Below the pieces are notes generated by a model that was given only the letters and a program-made list of their open reading frames with translations, had not been told where the DNA came from and did not search any database. Position numbers and translations under genes: made by a program. Shown piece by piece: positions 6,722 to 9,095 of a stretch of 9,095 nt of DNA. Within the stretch, counting starts at the first letter, position 1; each line of letters begins with the position of its first letter. This stretch comes from CAYRML01 sp050942825. GTDB lineage: Bacteria > Bacillota > Dehalobacteriia > UBA4068. The stretch spans positions 1-9,095 of the forward strand of contig JBMNOA010000051.1 of NCBI GenBank assembly GCA_050942825.1. Reading direction: 5' to 3'.

Positions 6722-7280
6722 TCACATCACTTCCTTCCATCGAAATATCTGACTTCACTTCATTGCCCCAAGCATCCCAGCCGGGGACTTTCTGTCTTGC
6801 AAACAGCTCGATCCGGGGAACGTCTCCCATGAGCTGTGTGATCCGGTCACGCACTTCCTGCGGCTTTTTACTGTGCTCCTCAATGTGGCTCATTACCACC
6901 TGATGAACACCGGCATCCTGCCTGCGGGGATGACCCTTTGTGGCAAGAATGCAGAATTCCACGTTGCTGCGCGTCCAGTAGCCCATGCCCCAAAAGAGAC
7001 TGTCTGCTTTCCGGTTCTGCTTGACCCATACAAAGGCAATGGTCTTGTAAGTGAAGCCCCAAGCCTGAAGAACATGGAGTCCTTCCAGAAGGCACGGGAT
7101 CGTTACCCAAAGGAAAAGAGCGCAGTCCTTATCTGCCAGTTCTCCGACCGGAAGAGAACAAATGTCCTCCAAATGCATTGTCGGATAGTGGCTTTCAGCA
7201 CTGCGCCCAAGTCCTTTCTTGGAGTACACTTCATACCGCCAAGGTGGATCAGCGTATATTACGTTGTATTTCTTACTCAT
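6681..7280 (-). CDS. MT-A70 family DNA N6-adenine methyltransferase
   Basis: 199 residues. MT-A70 enzymes transfer a methyl group from S-adenosylmethionine to N6 of adenine; bacterial and phage members act on DNA. The catalytic DPPW motif is at residues 11-14 (VIYADPPWRYEVY). The conserved HYPTM, then LFLWVT, then FVWVKQNRK, GYWTRSNVEFCILATKG, HSKKPQEVRDRI and RIELFARQKVPGWDAWGNE follow in the usual family order, so the enzyme looks complete. The last 19 or so residues (MEGSDVNG...) are polar and lie partly over the prgI start, so are likely a dispensable tail. The start is ATG at 7280, with AAGGAG (7292-7287) 6 bases before it that shares bases with the trbL stop; an ATG at 7343 would lie inside trbL. 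No restriction nuclease is visible nearby, so it looks like an orphan enzyme. It may protect or mark the transferred DNA or affect expression (inference); the target site cannot be read from the sequence. Confidence 0.92.
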   Translation of the reverse strand: MSKKYNVIYADPPWRYEVYSKKGLGRSAESHYPTMHLEDICSLPVGELADKDCALFLWVTIPCLLEGLHVLQAWGFTYKTIAFVWVKQNRKADSLFWGMGYWTRSNVEFCILATKGHPRRQDAGVHQVVMSHIEEHSKKPQEVRDRITQLMGDVPRIELFARQKVPGWDAWGNEVKSDISMEGSDVNGVCAGSEGSDAS

Positions 7281-7290
7281 GTCCGGCTCC

Positions 7291-8160
7291 TTAATGCGCA
7301 TTGAAAATGGATTTGCTGATGGAACCGGTTTTGAAGAGAGCAAAGCAAAGGATCACCGTATAGGCTGCTATTGAGAACAGCGCAGAATGAATATCCGATG
7401 CCACGGTCATTTGATTGACCAAGACGCAGTAGATACCCACGATGACCATGATAAAGAAGCCTTGGAAGCCCAAAGCCAAAAGCCCTCTTGCATAGTTGTT
7501 TCCGACCTGACCCCATTCCCGATTCGTCATGGTTGCGAAGGGAACCGGAGCCACGGACGTATACAGGTAAATCTCGATCATCCTGCCGTACAGGACAACC
7601 GTTACCAGTATCGAGATGATCTTCATACACATGGAGACCAGCGCCGTTTCCAGCGTTAGTGCCAACAGTTCACCGATACCCATTGTCTCCATTGCGGTTT
7701 CAAACTCTGCAATGGTACTGGCTATGTCGATGGAGGTATTCGCTCCTATCACGCCTGCCGCCGATGAGACCATACGTTGTCCGATATCAAAGATCCCCAT
7801 GACGATATCGAAGGTGTGCGTCACCAGAAAGACCGCCACGAAGCTCTTGAAGAACCACTTGAAGAACATCCAAGTGTCCATCTCGTGCATGTTGTTTCGT
7901 TCCGTGATCATCGTGATCAGCTCATAACACAGGACAAAGGTTATGATCATACCAGCGATTGGGACAATGACCGAATCGGACAGGCTGCGGATCATGGAAA
8001 AGATACTGCCATTCCACGACTGCGGCGTTTGCCCGACCTCAGAGGCGATTGTCGCTGTTTTGGCGTTTACGTCAGTGAACATGGTAGTCAGATTGCTCGA
8101 TACGAATCCTGCAAGTAGATCGTGGAACCATTCCTCGATCTTGCCAAATAAATCAAACAA
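7291..8160 (-). CDS. trbL: TrbL/VirB6-like polytopic conjugation channel protein
   Basis: 289 residues with a TTG start at 8160 (MFDLFGKIEEWFHDLLAGF). The first 55 or so residues are amphipathic and polar. Hydrophobic segments then lie at about 62-85 (VIVPIAGMIITFVLCYELI), 103-125, 165-190 (one or two segments), 222-245 (LLALGFQGFFIMVIVGIYCV) and 255-280, making five to six membrane helices. The SVAPVPFATMTNREWG segment between the last helices is a recognisable feature of the TrbL/VirB6-like proteins in Clostridial elements. It would be the central inner-membrane part of the DNA channel, with PrgI and VirB4. The start is backed by AGGAGG at 8175-8170, 9 bases upstream. The gene follows the Maff2 gene after a 75-base gap holding a hairpin and ends 10 bases before the methyltransferase. 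Confidence 0.92.
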   Translation of the reverse strand: MFDLFGKIEEWFHDLLAGFVSSNLTTMFTDVNAKTATIASEVGQTPQSWNGSIFSMIRSLSDSVIVPIAGMIITFVLCYELITMITERNNMHEMDTWMFFKWFFKSFVAVFLVTHTFDIVMGIFDIGQRMVSSAAGVIGANTSIDIASTIAEFETAMETMGIGELLALTLETALVSMCMKIISILVTVVLYGRMIEIYLYTSVAPVPFATMTNREWGQVGNNYARGLLALGFQGFFIMVIVGIYCVLVNQMTVASDIHSALFSIAAYTVILCFALFKTGSISKSIFNAH

Positions 8161-8169
8161 TCGCTACGT

Positions 8170-8175
8170 CCTCCT
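8170..8175 (-). promoter_or_regulatory. Ribosome binding site setting the TTG start of trbL
   Basis: AGGAGG on the minus strand, 9 bases before TTG at 8160-8158. The spacing matches that of most genes in the operon and supports a non-ATG start. Confidence 0.75.
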
Positions 8176-8191
8176 AACTTTGCTTAATGGG

Positions 8192-8218
8192 AAAAGCGGT
8201 CTCCGAGGTGGAGACCGC
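8192..8218 (-). terminator. Perfect 9-bp hairpin with a short T tract between the Maff2 gene and trbL
   Basis: On the minus strand GCGGTCTCC (8218-8210) pairs exactly with GGAGACCGC (8204-8196) around a five-base loop (8209-8205), and is followed by TTTT (8195-8192) then CCC. The stem is strong and GC-rich, but four Ts are few for a full terminator. A further GGAAAA (8231-8226) could pair with TTTTCC (8195-8190) past a 7-base bulge. It may be a leaky terminator or a stable 3' end protecting the Maff2 message. Confidence 0.6.
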
Positions 8219-8235
8219 CCGTCCGTTTTCCGTTA

Positions 8236-8451
8236 TCAGCCGAACAGGTTGGCAAGCAGGGGAACGAGCACTGTACCGATCAGTGCCACACCGCCTCCGG
8301 CCATCAGCTGCTTCATGCCCTGAGACTTGGCGCCGGGGTTATCGTTGCCGTACCCCTCCATGAGGTTGATGACACCCCAAATGCCGAGACCAGCGCCGAG
8401 CGCGATAACGAGAGTTTGCAGTACACCGACTGCCTGAGTGAAAAATGCCAT
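8236..8451 (-). CDS. Maff2 family small two-helix membrane protein
   Basis: 71 residues starting MAFFTQAVGVLQTLVIALGA. Two hydrophobic, glycine- and alanine-rich segments (about 8-31 and 48-70) flank a short polar loop, GYGNDNPGAKSQGMKQ. This matches the Maff2 family of short proteins found between VirD4 and TrbL in Tn1549/CTn-like elements. Size, two-helix topology and position suggest a channel or pilin-like subunit comparable with VirB2/TrbC (inference; no cleavable signal peptide is obvious). The start is ATG at 8451 with AAGGAGG (8467-8461), 9 bases upstream. An ATG at 8470, in another frame and overlapping the ribosome site, is not credible. The gene has a strong terminator before it and a hairpin after it, which may set its expression apart from its neighbours. 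Confidence 0.9.
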   Translation of the reverse strand: MAFFTQAVGVLQTLVIALGAGLGIWGVINLMEGYGNDNPGAKSQGMKQLMAGGGVALIGTVLVPLLANLFG

Positions 8452-8486
8452 ACTTGAATTCCTCCTTCATTTTTTTGCCGGAAAAC

Positions 8487-8533
8487 AAAAAAAAGCGCCC
8501 ATTTCGATCCCCGAAGGGAAAGAAATGAGCGCT
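8487..8533 (-). terminator. Strong intrinsic terminator after virD4, capped by a UUCG tetraloop
   Basis: Read on the minus strand, AGCGCTCATTTC (8533-8522) pairs with GAAATGGGCGCT (8505-8494) in a 12-bp stem with one G-U wobble. A small internal loop is followed by TCCC, a TTCG tetraloop and GGGA, and the stem is followed by eight Ts (8494-8487). In plus-strand RNA the wobble would be a C-A mismatch, so the structure favours minus-strand transcription. It begins 16 bases after the virD4 stop codon. Confidence 0.88.
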
Positions 8534-8549
8534 CACATTGATTCCGGTA

Positions 8550-9095
8550 TTAAGTTGATTCTTCTGCCGTGAGTGTGTACTCATGGACTTCTACCGGCTG
8601 GCTCTTTTTCAGAGAAAGCCGATGCTTCATGTATTTTTCGATACTGAAGGCCAGTTTGGGATCGCTGTCTGACAGCTGGTAATAGCGTTTGTGGCGGGTA
8701 ATGTCATACTTCTTGCTGAGGAACGGCCTTACGCCTCTCAGCTGCATGATGCACATGCCGCCGTCCATCACGGCCAGCTCATCCTTGGACATCAGGTCTT
8801 TACCCGTTTTCTGATAGTTAATACCGTAACTTCGGTTGGTTCCTCTTGTGTCCGACGTGTTGAACAGGTCGATGGTCTCTTTACCAAGCATTTCAGACAT
8901 CTCTTTCAGAGTGGTCGATTCCTTGCCGCCCAGAAAGATCGTGGTGTCGCAGTTGCCCAGAATTGTATCTGCCGAATCCTTGTAAATGGCTTTCAGCTGG
9001 CTTTGGGACTGCAAGATGATGGATGCTGAGATTTCGCGGGAACGGATCGTCGCAATCAGCTTATCGAACTTCGGGATTTGACCGATGTTCGCAAA
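8550..9095 (-). CDS. virD4: VirD4/TraG type IV coupling protein, C-terminal 181 residues (start outside window)
   Basis: The frame is open at the right edge. VirD4 is the membrane ATPase that recruits the relaxase-DNA complex to the T4SS channel. The first visible residues, FANIGQIPKFDKLIATIRSR, are the stretch that in this family follows the Walker B DE pair, which would lie just outside the window. ISASIILQSQSQLKAIY follows, the conserved Q-rich motif after Walker B, then TILGNCDTTIFLGG and TLKEMSEMLGKET, all usual in the TraG/VirD4 C-terminal ATPase half. The last 60 or so residues (LRGVRPFLSKKYDITRHKRY...) are the ordinary family tail, ending in a polar peptide. No frameshift is seen. A TTG at 9014 is an internal codon, not a start. 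The gene is followed 16 bases later by a strong terminator, although more conjugation genes lie downstream. Confidence 0.93.
   Translation of the reverse strand, partial: FANIGQIPKFDKLIATIRSREISASIILQSQSQLKAIYKDSADTILGNCDTTIFLGGKESTTLKEMSEMLGKETIDLFNTSDTRGTNRSYGINYQKTGKDLMSKDELAVMDGGMCIMQLRGVRPFLSKKYDITRHKRYYQLSDSDPKLAFSIEKYMKHRLSLKKSQPVEVHEYTLTAEEST

Noticed and set aside
8339..8584. Alternative minus-strand frame over the Maff2 start, with an ATG at 8470
   Set aside because: That ATG lies on the ribosome site itself, and the frame runs through the terminator; the Maff2 frame is clearly the coding one.
1..9095. tRNA, rRNA, CRISPR array, oriT, attachment sites or insertion sequences
   Set aside because: Nearly every base is in a coding region. 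I saw no repeat-spacer pattern, cloverleaf, transposase motif or long terminal repeat; such parts of the element must lie outside the window.

Overview
The window is the interior of a conjugation (type IV secretion) operon from an integrative conjugative element of the kind found in Gram-positive Clostridia, with the gene set seen in Tn1549-like and C. difficile CTn-like elements. All nine genes lie on the minus strand, so the operon is read from right to left. Apart from the two gaps beside the small Maff2 gene, genes are packed with overlaps or gaps of about 30 bases or less. The pointers to a Gram-positive anaerobe are strong AAGGAGG-type ribosome binding sites about 9 bases before most starts, a PrgI/VirB4/TrbL/Maff2 set without outer-membrane T4SS parts, and a cell-wall hydrolase with NlpC/P60 and 3D domains. 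The base composition is balanced. No taxonomic assignment beyond Clostridia-like Firmicutes is justified.

Region by region in transcription order: (1) 9095-8550, the C-terminal part of a VirD4/TraG coupling ATPase, cut by the right edge. (2) 8533-8487, a strong intrinsic terminator capped by a UUCG tetraloop. (3) 8451-8236, a 71-residue Maff2-type two-helix membrane protein. (4) 8218-8192, a second perfect hairpin with a weak T tract. (5) 8160-7291, a TrbL/VirB6-like multispanning channel protein. (6) 7280-6681, an MT-A70-type adenine methyltransferase. (7) 6721-6254, a PrgI-type small membrane protein. (8) 6372-3853, the VirB4 ATPase. (9) 3860-3270, an unrecognised 196-residue protein with a four-cysteine cluster. 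(10) 3239-891, a large membrane-anchored peptidoglycan hydrolase (CD1108-like). (11) 874-620, a DUF4315 coiled-coil protein. (12) 630-1, a DUF4366 (CD1107-like) exported, membrane-anchored protein, cut by the left edge.

Together these would form most of the mating apparatus. VirD4 brings the DNA substrate, VirB4 powers assembly and transfer, and TrbL, PrgI and Maff2 build the membrane channel. The hydrolase opens the wall, and the DUF4315/DUF4366 pair plays an unknown accessory role at the membrane. The relaxase, oriT, att sites, integrase and cargo are outside the window.

The most unusual points are: a strong terminator inside the operon with no visible promoter before the next gene; a DNA methyltransferase embedded and translationally interlocked between two channel genes; a hydrolase with two distinct enzymatic modules and a long cytoplasmic tail carrying a repeated short motif; and a small cysteine-cluster protein with no recognised family. 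No clearly new system is proven by the sequence alone.
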